A stretch of 64,000 nucleotides of DNA from Avibacterium sp. 21-586 (GTDB taxonomy: Bacteria; Pseudomonadota; Gammaproteobacteria; Enterobacterales; Pasteurellaceae), in NCBI RefSeq assembly GCF_026226775.1, contig NZ_JAKKOD010000002.1, positions 134,501 through 198,500 of the forward strand, written 5' to 3'. The position numbers and the translations under genes are program-made. Shown here piece after piece: positions 29,304-38,471 of this stretch. Positions within the stretch are counted from its first letter, which is position 1. Each line of letters opens with the position of its first letter. The notes beneath the pieces are model-generated. The model ran no database searches and had not been told where the DNA came from. It saw only the letters and a list, made by a program, of their open reading frames with translations.

Positions 29304-29343
29304 AAAAAAGAAACTATTTAAGAAAAGTTTCAGTTTCTTTTTT
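29304..29343 (+). terminator. Terminator in the ligase/adhesin gap
   Basis: AAAAAAGAAACT (29304-29315) pairs with AGTTTCTTTTTT (29332-29343), giving a long stem ending in T's. It lies 134 bp after the ligase gene and probably ends its transcript. Confidence 0.6.
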
Positions 29344-29539
29344 ATTCTAGGACTATTGATAATTTTTCCACTAATCAGTTTTAGATATCCATTTTATCAT
29401 AATTGGACTCTTGGAGCTTGACAATTATCAATTTAATTCTGTAAGTAGGTCCTCTAAAAAATGCATATTAAACGTAAAACCTATTGGTTTTGCGAGTAGT
29501 ATTTTCTTAAATATATTATTCATCATTAGTATACCGTCA

Positions 29540-29582
29540 CAGGCTTAATAGAAAGCTTTTTGATGAGTTTTTATTAAGCCTG
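29540..29582. repeat. Inverted repeat upstream of the adhesin locus
   Basis: CAGGCTTAATA (29540-29550) and TATTAAGCCTG (29572-29582) are an 11-bp perfect dyad with a 21-base loop, 71 bp before the lipoprotein start. It may be an operator or a leader hairpin. The rest of 29171-29652 holds a degenerate copy of the dispersed repeat near 29346 and a short minus-strand open frame (29189-29302); I see no other gene. Confidence 0.45.
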
Positions 29583-29652
29583 AAAATAAAATTTATTCCG
29601 ATAGAGAATGAATTTCTTTATGTAATATTTTAACCAAGAGGAATCCAATTTT

Positions 29653-30546
29653 ATGATATTAAAATATCAAAAACTTGCTTTGCTATTATTCCCTTTAGCG
29701 ACCGTAGGATGTTCATCTCAAAACTTAACTTGGGTTGATACGGTCAGCGTGCCTTACACCAACTCCGTTCAAGAAGGATATGCTTCAGTTGTGATTTACC
29801 GTGAAGCTCATGCGATTGAAGGACCGACAGTTAATACTTATATCAATGGCGAATATTTGGCTTCTTTACAACCAAACGCCTACCGTCAAGAGATGGTTTG
29901 TGCCGAAAATCAACGTTTATATGCGGAGTTTACTCACCAAGACCCAGGTTATCGTGAAAAAGCAAAAGACGGTACTTATTATGATTTACCGGTCAATGCG
30001 GTGTCATTCTTTAAAGTGGTTTCCCACAATGGAAGACCAGCTTTACAAGCTGTCGCACCAGAACAAGCGAAAGAAGAATTAAAAGGGTTGCCAGAGCAAA
30101 CCCATACCTTAGCCCGTGTGGACCACTTAAAATCTTGTCCTAAAGTGTTAAAAAAATACAATCTAGAGGCCTCTGCCCTATTTAAATTTAACCGTGCAGA
30201 TTATCAAAATATGCTACCAAAAGGTAAACAAGAAATTGCCGAAGTGGCAGCAGACATTAAACAAAATCTAGATAAGATTGCAGATATTGTTGTTGTAGGC
30301 CATACCGACCCAGAAGGTAATGACGCATACAATCTAAAATTATCGACAAAACGTGCAGACACCGTGAAAAGAGCGCTTACTGCTGGTGGCATTGATGGTC
30401 GTCTAATTAAAGCGGAAGGGCGTGGAGAAACGGAATTACTTATTGCAAATTGCCGTGAATTACATCCGAAAAATGCCAAAGCACGCCAAATGTGTAACCA
30501 ACCAAATCGTCGTGTAAGCATTGTTGTACACGGAACACAAGAATAA
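29653..30546 (+). CDS. OmpA-family peptidoglycan-associated lipoprotein
   Basis: A 297-residue lipoprotein. The N-terminus MILKYQKLALLLFPLATVGC is a lipoprotein signal with lipobox ATVGC, lipidated at about Cys20. The C-terminal ~120 residues are an OmpA-like peptidoglycan-binding domain: VVVGHTDPEGNDAYNLKLSTKRADTVKRAL and a terminal NRRVSIVVHG. The middle has a surface-anchoring type fold that I cannot assign. AGAGGA lies upstream of the ATG. It sits 53 bp before the giant adhesin, and similar lipoprotein-adhesin pairs occur with BapA-type proteins, so it may help anchor or export it; this is inference. Confidence 0.85.
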   Translation: MILKYQKLALLLFPLATVGCSSQNLTWVDTVSVPYTNSVQEGYASVVIYREAHAIEGPTVNTYINGEYLASLQPNAYRQEMVCAENQRLYAEFTHQDPGYREKAKDGTYYDLPVNAVSFFKVVSHNGRPALQAVAPEQAKEELKGLPEQTHTLARVDHLKSCPKVLKKYNLEASALFKFNRADYQNMLPKGKQEIAEVAADIKQNLDKIADIVVVGHTDPEGNDAYNLKLSTKRADTVKRALTAGGIDGRLIKAEGRGETELLIANCRELHPKNAKARQMCNQPNRRVSIVVHGTQE

Positions 30547-30599
30547 TCGTGTTTAGATATATTATCTAAGAAATTTAAGAGTTTAAAGGTAAAAAAGTA

Positions 30600-33500
30600 A
30601 TGACAAAACAAATCACATTAAAGATTAATGATGCGAAGCAAACGCGAGAAACAATTAATATTACAGCGGGCAAAAAGCAAGCGGTAGAAGTGAGCGCGAA
30701 AGGCAAAGTCAATTATCAGTTAATTGATGACCAAACAGGCTTTGGTCCTGAAAATATTATGATTAAACGTGATGGAAAAGATTTAAAAATCGCGTTTGAA
30801 GGTTCAGATATTGAAAGTCCAGATTTAATCATCAAAGATTATTATGATGAAAATGGCCAAGCAGCGGATACTAGCTTGCTTGTTGGTTTACATGAAAATG
30901 GCAACGTTTACCCTTATGTGCCAGAAAGCACCTTAAAAGCGGATGCAGTAACAGAGCTTTCAGATCAGGAATCAGCAGGGCAAGCATTAGGTGGCGAACC
31001 GATTGGCGCATTATGGGCATTTAGTCCGTGGTGGTTATTAGGTTTAATCCCGCTAGCACTGGGTGGGATTGCATTGGCACATGGTGGTAAAAGTAGTAAA
31101 GATACGACTCCACCAACAGCACCTGATGTTATTGCAAACGATGACGGTAGCGTAGTGATTAATCCACCGAGAGATGCAGATACGAAAAAAGTCACAACCG
31201 AATATGTTGATGAAAATGACCAATCACATACTATCGTGACAGAAAAAGGCAGTGATGGAAAATGGACGATTACTAACCCAAGTGATAATCCAGGTGTAAC
31301 GATTGATCCAAATACTGGTGTGGTAACCATTCCTGCTGATAAAGTAAAAGACGGCAGCGATGTAGTCGGCAGGGCAACTGATGAAGCTGGCAACGAAGGA
31401 CCAGAAGGGCGTGATACTGCGGGTAACAATCCTGATACGACTGCACCAGCTTCTCCTGATGTAGAAGCGCAAAATGATGGTTCAGTAAAAATTGCCCCAC
31501 CAGCTGACGAAGACACAAAAAAAGTAGAAATCACTTATCCTGGTGAAGATGGTAGAGACCATACAGTCACCGTAGAAAAAGGTGAAGATGGTACTTGGAT
31601 GATTACGAATCCAGATGAGAATCCAGGTGTAACAGTTGATCCAAAAACTGGCATTGTTACCATTCCAGAAGACAAAGTAAAAGACGGTGGCGAAGTAACT
31701 GCAACCGCAACAGACGAAGCTGGTAATACAAGTGAAGGCGATAGTGACGCAGCTAAGGCTCCACCAGTAAAAGCCCCTATCGTTGAGATTCTTGACGGCG
31801 GTGATGGCATCTTAAACGGCGAAGAAGTAAAAGACGGCGTTCAAGTGAAAATCACCCTACCAAAGGGAGCCAAAGAAGGTAATACGGTAGAAGTGGATAC
31901 CGATGGTGACGGTGAGCCAGATGTAACTGTTACACTTACATCAAAAGACATCGAAAAAGGTGAAATCATTGTTGACGTACCAACAGAAGATGTACCAGCA
32001 ACTGGCGGCACATTAACTGTATCAGCAACCATCACGAATAACGATGGTGCAGTAAGCCCTAAAGGCACTGATGAAGCCAAAGTTGACACTGCCGCACCAA
32101 AACCAGATGTTGATGCTAACCAAGATGGTTCAGTGACAGTTGACCCAGTTGACCCAGACACAACAGAAGTAAACATCACCTACCCAGGTGAAGACGATAT
32201 CGATCATACCGTTGATGTGGTGAAAGACCCTGAAACGGGTAAATGGGAAATCACTAATCCAGATAAAAACCCAGGGGTAACTGTTGATCCAGATACAGGT
32301 ATCGTAACCATCCCAGCAGATAAAGTGAAAGGTGGTGGCGAAGTAACTGTTACGACTACGGATGAAGCAGGTAACACTGGTACAGATAGCGACACTGCGA
32401 AAGAACCTATTGACTTAACTGACAAAGAACCACCGCGCGGTCAACCAGGTGTTGAAATTCTTGATGGCGGCGATGGTGTATTGAACGGCAAAGAAATTGA
32501 AGATGGCGTTCAAGTGAAAGTGACCCTACCAAACGATGCCAAAGAAGGTGACACCGTAGAAGTTGACACTGATGGTGATGGCCAACCAGATGTAACTAAA
32601 ACGCTTACACCAGAAGACATTGCCAATGGTGAAATCATTGTTACTGTACCAGCAGACGATATCCCAGAAACAGGCGGTACACTAAAAGTCACTGCAAAAG
32701 TGGTGAATCCAGATGGCGTTGACAGCCCTAAAGGTCGCGATACCAGTACAGTTGACACAACTCCACCAGGTAAACCAGATGTAATAGCGCAGCCAGATGG
32801 CTCAATCACTGTTGTACCACCAGCGGATAAAGATACAAAAGAAGTAGAAGTAACTTATCCAGGTGAAGACGGTAAAGACCACACTGTAACGGTGGAAAAA
32901 GGTGATGACGGCACTTGGACGATCACTAACCCAGATGAAAACCCAGGTGTAACTGTAGATCCAGAAACTGGCGTAATCACTATTCCAGAAGATAAAGTGA
33001 AAGACGGCGGTGAAGTTACAGGTAAAGCAATAGACGAAGCAGGCAATACAGGCAAAGACGATACTGTAACTGCGGAAGAGAAACCAAATATTCCAAAAGA
33101 TCCAATTGACACCGTTGCACCAAGTGCACCAGATGTGGATGCGAAAGATAATGGTTCAGTTGTTGTAACACCACCTACAGATAAAGATACCAAAGAAGTA
33201 GAAATCACCTACACTGATGAAGACGGTAATGATAAAACCGTAACCGTAGAGAAAGGTGATGATGACACTTGGAGAATCACTAACCCAGATGAAAACCCAG
33301 GTGTAGAAGTGGATCCAAATACCGGCGTTGTGACCATTCCTGCTGATAAAGTAAAAGACGGTAGCGAAGTAGTAGGTCGTGCAACTGATGAAACTGGTAA
33401 TGTAGGTCCGGAGGATAGGGATACAGCGAAAGACGCCACTGCACCCACCTCTCCTGATGTAGAAGCACAAAACGACGGTTCTGTGAAAGTGGCGCCACCA

Positions 33501-36500
33501 GCTGATCCTGATACCAAAGAAGTGACCATTACATACACGGATGAGTCAGGTAACGAACATACCTCAACAGTAGAAAAAGGGGATGACGGTAAATGGACCA
33601 CCAGCGATCCTAACCTAACGGTTGACCCCAACACTGGTATCGTGACTATTCCAGCTGACAAAGTGAAGGATGGTAGTGATGTAACCGCCACTGCCACAGA
33701 TGATAGTGGCAATGTGAGCGAGCCTGATACGGATACGGCCAAAGAAGCACCGATTGGTGCACCGACTGTAACTATTTTGGACGGTGGCGATGGTATTTTG
33801 AATGCAGATGAAATTGAAAATGGTGTCAAAGTAGAAACTGGTCTACCTCAAGGTGCTAAACCTGGCGATACGGTAAATGTTGATGTCAATGGCGATGGTG
33901 TGCCAGATCAAAACATCATTCTTACCGAAGAAGACATTACCAAAGGTAAGATTGAAGTGGCCATTCCTACAGAAGACCTGCCAGAAACAGGAGGCACTTT
34001 AGAAGTGACGGCCACCATTACTAACAGCAGCGGAGCCGTTAGTCCAAAAGGCAATGACATTTCAACTATTGATACAGCTGCTCCTAAACCAGATGTTGAT
34101 GCTAACCAAGATGGTTCAGTGACAGTTGACCCAGTTGATCCAGACACAACAGAAGTAAACATCACCTACCCAGGTGAAGACGATATCGATCATACCGTTG
34201 ACGTGGTGAAAGACCCTGAAACGGGTAAATGGGAAATCACAAATCCAGACGAGAACCCTGGTGTAAGCATTGATCCTGACACTGGAGTGGTAACCATTCC
34301 AGCTGATAAAGTAAAAGATAACGGCACCGTAACTGCCACCGCAACAGACAAAGCAGGTAACACCGGTACAGATAGCGACACTGCGAAAGAACCTATTGAC
34401 TTAACAGACAAAGAACCACCACGCGGTCAACCTGGTGTTGAAATTCTTGATGGCGGTGATGGCGTATTGAACAGCAAAGAAATTGAAGATGGCGTTCAAG
34501 TGAAAGTGACCCTACCAAACGATGCCAAAGAAGGTGACACCGTAGAAGTTGACACTGATGGTGATGGTCAACCAGATGTAACTAAAACGCTTACACCAGA
34601 AGACATCGCCAATGGTGAAATCATTGTTACTGTACCAGCAGACGATATCCCAGAAACAGGCGGTACACTAAAAGTAACCGCAAAAGTGGTGAATCCAGAT
34701 GGTGTTGACAGCCCTAAAGGTCGCGATACCAGTACAGTTGACACAACGCCACCAGGTAAACCTGATGTGGTAGCCCAACCAGATGGTTCAGTGACCATAG
34801 AACCACCAGTTGATCCGGATACTAAAGAAGTGGACATCATCTATCCAGGTGAAGATGGCACTGATCACACTGTTGTGGTGGTGAGAGATCCTGAAACAGG
34901 TAAATGGGAAATTACCAATCCAGAAGATAATCCAGGAGTAACGGTTGATCCAAATACAGGAGTGGTGACTATTCCAGCGGATAAAGTGGCTGATGACAAA
35001 CCTGTTAGCGCAACAGCAACAGACAAAGCAGGGAATACAGGTGATCCTGACAGCGATACCACTAACCCAGTGCCGAACATTCCAAAAGAGCCAGTAGACA
35101 CGGTTTCTCCAGGTGCACCAGATGTGATAGCTCAACCAGATGGTTCAGTGACGATTGCACCGCCGACGGATCCGGACATTAAGGATGTAAACATCACTTA
35201 CACAGATGAAGATGGTAACGATCACACAGTAACTGTAGAAAAAGGTATAGACGGTACTTGGACAATCCTCAACCCAGAAGAAAACCCAGGTGTAGAAGTG
35301 GATCAAAATACTGGTGTTGTGACTATTCCGGCAGATAAAGTACAAGATGGTTCAGAGGTTACGGCACGTGGAACAGACGATGCGGGTAATGTAGGTCCAG
35401 AGGATAGTGATACAGCAAAAGGCAATAATGAAAGCGATGCCGACGCTGATGCTGATGCGGACGCTGATGCCGATGCAGACGCTGATGCTGATGCGGACGC
35501 TGACGCCGATGCAGACGCTGACGCAGATGCGGATGCTGACGCCGATGCTGATGCTGATGCCGACGCTGATGCCGATGCAGACGCCGATGCCGATGCTGAC
35601 GCAGATGCCGATGCTGACGCAGATGCCGATGCTGACGCAGATGCCGATGCTGATGCTGACGCCGATGCCGATGCGGACGCAGATGCCGATGCTGACGCCG
35701 ATGCCGACGCCGACGCCGATGCAGACGCTGATGCCGACGCCGACGCGGATGCTGATGCCGATGCCGATGCCGATGCCGATGCTGACGCAGATGCCGATGC
35801 CGACGCGGATGCTGATGCTGACGCAGATGCCGATGCCGATGCTGACGCGGATGCTGATGCCGACGCTGATGCTGATGCCGATGCTGATGCCGATGCTGAC
35901 GCAGATGCAGATGCCGATGCTGACGCTGATGCCGACGCCGATGCTGACGCTGATGCCGATGCTGATGCTGACGCAGATGCTGATGCGGATGCCGACGCTG
36001 ATGCTGATGCTGATGCTGACGCTGATGCTGATGCTGACGCTGATGCTGATGCTGATGCTGACGCAGATGCTGATGCGGATGCCGACGCAGATGCGGATGC
36101 TGACGCCGATGCTGATAATGACCCACCAGTTGCAGAGAATGATAAAGGTGAAGGTTCATATGATAAACCTGCAACAGGTAATGTATTGAGCAATGACAGT
36201 GATCCTGATGACGACCCATTAACAGTTACTGAAGCAAAAGTGGATGTGGATGGTGATGGTGTACCAGATTCGTTGGTTTTAGGACAAGAGACAGCAATCA
36301 CTAAAGATGGTCAAAACATTGCAAAGGTAACAGTGAATAGTGATGGTAGTTATACTGTAACGCCAGAAAAAGGATATACTGGTCCACTTCCAACCATTGA
36401 GTATACAGTCAGCGATGGTAAAGAGACGGCTACAGCTACATTGGAAGTGCAAAATAAAAACTTCTCAAAGGTTCAACCTACCATTGACATTGATACTTTC

Positions 36501-37733
36501 GCAGAGGATCACCAAGGCCCATTGGATAGAGATGGTTACGCAACCATTAATAGCCAAGAGAAAGCCAGTGGCTTTACGATTGAAGGTTCAACCACCAATG
36601 TTGAAGATGGCCAAACAGTTACTGTTAAAGTCATTGAAAATGGAGTAGTAGTGTTCGAAGGAACGCCTCAAGTACAAGGTGGTCGTTGGTCGGTATCAGT
36701 TGGACCAGATGCCGATTGGATTAAGGATGGCGTGAGCTATGTTATAGAAGCTACAGTGGCAAATAAAGCAGGGACAAGTGTGTTTGATATTGATACCACT
36801 AATCCAACTGATTTAGGTATCAATGTGATTGATGGCTTGAATCGCTTAACTGTGGATATGACTGAAACGACTGGTCCATCTAATGCAGGTACTGAGTGGG
36901 CGGGCAGTATTTCTCAACCGAGCTACCAAAAGAGTGTTGCGGATTCGACTTATAAATTTACTGCAGACTCTGATTTATTGGTCGTTAAGCAAACTATTGA
37001 TGGAGGTCCTAATGATGCAGCGATTGAGATTAACAGTGGTGCTGGTAATGATATCATCAAAACAGGCTATATCATTGGTGGAGAAACCTTAGGACAAGTA
37101 GTCAATATTAATACTGGTGATGGTAACGACTATCTTAACTTGGATAATTCTACTGAAGCACGATTAAATAATGCTGTGGTCGATATGGGAAATGGTAATG
37201 ATGAAATGTATGTCCTTAACCAAGGTATTAATGGTTCGACTATTATTGCTGGCTCAGGTGATGACTTACTACAAACAACCATTTTGGCAGGTAATAACCG
37301 CATTGATATGGGTGATGGGAATGATGTTGTTGTAATTAGTGGTCAGCCAAGTAATGGTAGTGGCTACAGTGGTTCAGATAACCAAATAGATTTTGGTACT
37401 GGTGATAAAGATTTGTTGATTATTGCCAGTCACCGTTATGATGATGATAACGACATCTATTCTTCTGACTTGCTTACCAACTTAGAGTACCTTGAGCTTG
37501 AAGGAGAGCACTACACCTTTAATTTCAGTCAATTCCAAGGTGATAATTTGCATGTATATGGCACAGCAAGTGCTAATAAATGGCAAACTGGTATTGATAG
37601 AGATACTAAAGGTCAGCAGGTAACATTTGAAACACCACAAGGTGAAACTGTGACAGGTTACACTTATAATACTTACTCAAATGGTACAGTGATAGTTGAA
37701 GAAGAACTGGCTCGTAGCTGGAATATTCTGTAA
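30600..37733 (+). CDS. Giant BapA-like repeat adhesin with a 113-copy Asp-Ala tract
   Basis: A 2377-residue acidic protein. Residues 1-130 resemble the BapA prefix domain. A hydrophobic segment (136-162, FSPWWLLGLIPLALGGIALAHG) may be a retention or membrane stop element. About 171-1610 is an array of Ig-like repeats, each opening with (D/S)PDV-x-A-x-x-(D/N)GSV and containing ITYPGEDGxDHTVTVEK, DPNTGVVTIPADKVKDG and ATDEAGNTG. Residues 1613-1838 are 113 consecutive Asp-Ala pairs. Then come cadherin-like (NVLSNDSDPDDDPLTV) and Ig-like domains and, near 2145-2240, RTX-like repeats such as GAGNDII, GDGNDYLN and GNGNDEMY. The C-terminus fits type I secretion, but no secretion genes are in this window. 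Likely role: adhesion or biofilm. Preceded by the OmpA lipoprotein, ended by a hairpin terminator. Confidence 0.9.
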   Translation: MTKQITLKINDAKQTRETINITAGKKQAVEVSAKGKVNYQLIDDQTGFGPENIMIKRDGKDLKIAFEGSDIESPDLIIKDYYDENGQAADTSLLVGLHENGNVYPYVPESTLKADAVTELSDQESAGQALGGEPIGALWAFSPWWLLGLIPLALGGIALAHGGKSSKDTTPPTAPDVIANDDGSVVINPPRDADTKKVTTEYVDENDQSHTIVTEKGSDGKWTITNPSDNPGVTIDPNTGVVTIPADKVKDGSDVVGRATDEAGNEGPEGRDTAGNNPDTTAPASPDVEAQNDGSVKIAPPADEDTKKVEITYPGEDGRDHTVTVEKGEDGTWMITNPDENPGVTVDPKTGIVTIPEDKVKDGGEVTATATDEAGNTSEGDSDAAKAPPVKAPIVEILDGGDGILNGEEVKDGVQVKITLPKGAKEGNTVEVDTDGDGEPDVTVTLTSKDIEKGEIIVDVPTEDVPATGGTLTVSATITNNDGAVSPKGTDEAKVDTAAPKPDVDANQDGSVTVDPVDPDTTEVNITYPGEDDIDHTVDVVKDPETGKWEITNPDKNPGVTVDPDTGIVTIPADKVKGGGEVTVTTTDEAGNTGTDSDTAKEPIDLTDKEPPRGQPGVEILDGGDGVLNGKEIEDGVQVKVTLPNDAKEGDTVEVDTDGDGQPDVTKTLTPEDIANGEIIVTVPADDIPETGGTLKVTAKVVNPDGVDSPKGRDTSTVDTTPPGKPDVIAQPDGSITVVPPADKDTKEVEVTYPGEDGKDHTVTVEKGDDGTWTITNPDENPGVTVDPETGVITIPEDKVKDGGEVTGKAIDEAGNTGKDDTVTAEEKPNIPKDPIDTVAPSAPDVDAKDNGSVVVTPPTDKDTKEVEITYTDEDGNDKTVTVEKGDDDTWRITNPDENPGVEVDPNTGVVTIPADKVKDGSEVVGRATDETGNVGPEDRDTAKDATAPTSPDVEAQNDGSVKVAPPADPDTKEVTITYTDESGNEHTSTVEKGDDGKWTTSDPNLTVDPNTGIVTIPADKVKDGSDVTATATDDSGNVSEPDTDTAKEAPIGAPTVTILDGGDGILNADEIENGVKVETGLPQGAKPGDTVNVDVNGDGVPDQNIILTEEDITKGKIEVAIPTEDLPETGGTLEVTATITNSSGAVSPKGNDISTIDTAAPKPDVDANQDGSVTVDPVDPDTTEVNITYPGEDDIDHTVDVVKDPETGKWEITNPDENPGVSIDPDTGVVTIPADKVKDNGTVTATATDKAGNTGTDSDTAKEPIDLTDKEPPRGQPGVEILDGGDGVLNSKEIEDGVQVKVTLPNDAKEGDTVEVDTDGDGQPDVTKTLTPEDIANGEIIVTVPADDIPETGGTLKVTAKVVNPDGVDSPKGRDTSTVDTTPPGKPDVVAQPDGSVTIEPPVDPDTKEVDIIYPGEDGTDHTVVVVRDPETGKWEITNPEDNPGVTVDPNTGVVTIPADKVADDKPVSATATDKAGNTGDPDSDTTNPVPNIPKEPVDTVSPGAPDVIAQPDGSVTIAPPTDPDIKDVNITYTDEDGNDHTVTVEKGIDGTWTILNPEENPGVEVDQNTGVVTIPADKVQDGSEVTARGTDDAGNVGPEDSDTAKGNNESDADADADADADADADADADADADADADADADADADADADADADADADADADADADADADADADADADADADADADADADADADADADADADADADADADADADADADADADADADADADADADADADADADADADADADADADADADADADADADADADADADADADADADADADADADADADADADADADADADADADADADADADADADADADADADADADADADNDPPVAENDKGEGSYDKPATGNVLSNDSDPDDDPLTVTEAKVDVDGDGVPDSLVLGQETAITKDGQNIAKVTVNSDGSYTVTPEKGYTGPLPTIEYTVSDGKETATATLEVQNKNFSKVQPTIDIDTFAEDHQGPLDRDGYATINSQEKASGFTIEGSTTNVEDGQTVTVKVIENGVVVFEGTPQVQGGRWSVSVGPDADWIKDGVSYVIEATVANKAGTSVFDIDTTNPTDLGINVIDGLNRLTVDMTETTGPSNAGTEWAGSISQPSYQKSVADSTYKFTADSDLLVVKQTIDGGPNDAAIEINSGAGNDIIKTGYIIGGETLGQVVNINTGDGNDYLNLDNSTEARLNNAVVDMGNGNDEMYVLNQGINGSTIIAGSGDDLLQTTILAGNNRIDMGDGNDVVVISGQPSNGSGYSGSDNQIDFGTGDKDLLIIASHRYDDDNDIYSSDLLTNLEYLELEGEHYTFNFSQFQGDNLHVYGTASANKWQTGIDRDTKGQQVTFETPQGETVTGYTYNTYSNGTVIVEEELARSWNIL
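32101..32771 (+). repeat. Duplicated adhesin segment, copy A
   Basis: This ~660-bp stretch is almost identical to 34087-34757 with a constant offset of 1986 bp and no length change. It encodes PDVDANQDGSVTVDP through the PGVEILDGGDGVLN region to DTTPPGKPDV. It indicates recent duplication or gene conversion within the Ig-like array. Confidence 0.85.
34087..34757 (+). repeat. Duplicated adhesin segment, copy B
   Basis: Second copy of the segment at 32101-32771, offset 1986 bp. Differences are mostly isolated third-base changes, with one block (about 34250-34370) more diverged, suggesting patchy conversion. Confidence 0.85.
35436..36116 (+). repeat. (GAY GCN) hexanucleotide tract encoding 113 Asp-Ala pairs
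   Basis: A 678-bp tract of the hexamer GATGCN/GACGCN, ending with one extra Asp. Third positions vary freely (GCC, GCT, GCA, GCG), so the DNA is a degenerate rather than perfect repeat. Longer sub-repeats are visible, for example the 18-base unit repeated around 35585-35650. Both strands and other frames stay open across it, which produces long spurious ORFs. Confidence 0.97.
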
Positions 37734-37761
37734 TATCTATCCTATCAAATAGATGGTTGCT

Positions 37762-37789
37762 AAAAGCTCACTTCGGTGAGCTTTTTTTA
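37762..37789 (+). terminator. Terminator after the giant adhesin
   Basis: AAAAGCTCACTTCGGTGAGC followed by seven T's is a strong TTCG-loop intrinsic terminator 29 bp after the stop. Confidence 0.93.
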
Positions 37790-37889
37790 TAGAGGAAAGA
37801 ACTTATTTTTATTTGCTTAAACATTAGCTAATGGAAGAAAAGTTACAGATTGCACCAGAAAAATAAATGCTTCAGAGCGAATTTATCAT

Positions 37890-38471
37890 CTATAGGGGAT
37901 TTAATGCGTTAATTAATCGAATTTCTTCATAGTCTACTAAATCGGTTAGGAATATAGTACGTTCGTTGATTTTATTTTGTTGCAATAATTTTGTGCGTTG
38001 TGTGCCAATTAATAATGGGCTGTCGGGGGTGAACCATTGTGAGCCTTGGCGCAATATGAGATTGCCGATAGTACAATCGGTGATTTTGCCTTGTTTAACG
38101 ATAATGATTTCATCGCAATCACCTTTTTGTTTTAGCAATTCGTTGAAAATGGCACGGTTGCTATATTTTAGGTGGTAGTCAATGTCATCGCAAATCACCG
38201 GCTGGAAGCGTTGGTAACTTTTGCGTTGATAGGGAAAACAGTGCAGGCGATATTGCATGGCGTTGTAGTCGATACGGCAGCGGATAATCGGACTTTGAAG
38301 ATTTGCCCAAAGTGCGGTGTTTTTTTGCAGAATTTTTGCGAGGGAAAAAATTTCATAAGATTGGTCTGCATAAAATTCACGCAAGCTATGTTCATAACGC
38401 TGTTGGTGTAGGGTAAGGTTTTGTACTTGTCCGTTTTCAATACATAGGGTTTCAAACAGGGGAAAATTCAT
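37890..38471 (-). CDS. pabC: Aminotransferase class IV protein, probable aminodeoxychorismate lyase
   Basis: A 193-residue protein of the class IV PLP family. It begins FPLFETLCIENGQ and has YHLKYSNRAIFNELLKQKGDCDEIIIVKQGKITDCTIGNLIL, where the Lys (about residue 107) and the C-terminal E/D-x-T-x-x-N match the PLP-binding features, though the whole is shorter than the ~270-residue E. coli PabC. It overlaps pabB by one base, supporting release of p-aminobenzoate from aminodeoxychorismate. The short length is typical of the Haemophilus homologue. Confidence 0.75.
   Translation of the reverse strand: MNFPLFETLCIENGQVQNLTLHQQRYEHSLREFYADQSYEIFSLAKILQKNTALWANLQSPIIRCRIDYNAMQYRLHCFPYQRKSYQRFQPVICDDIDYHLKYSNRAIFNELLKQKGDCDEIIIVKQGKITDCTIGNLILRQGSQWFTPDSPLLIGTQRTKLLQQNKINERTIFLTDLVDYEEIRLINALNPL

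Noticed and set aside
35303..36301. A 332-residue minus-strand ORF rich in Ser-Ala repeats, and other-frame ORFs across the same region
   Set aside because: They are shadows of the GAYGCN repeat, which lacks stop codons in most frames. No ribosome-binding site or signal supports them; the sense frame is the adhesin.
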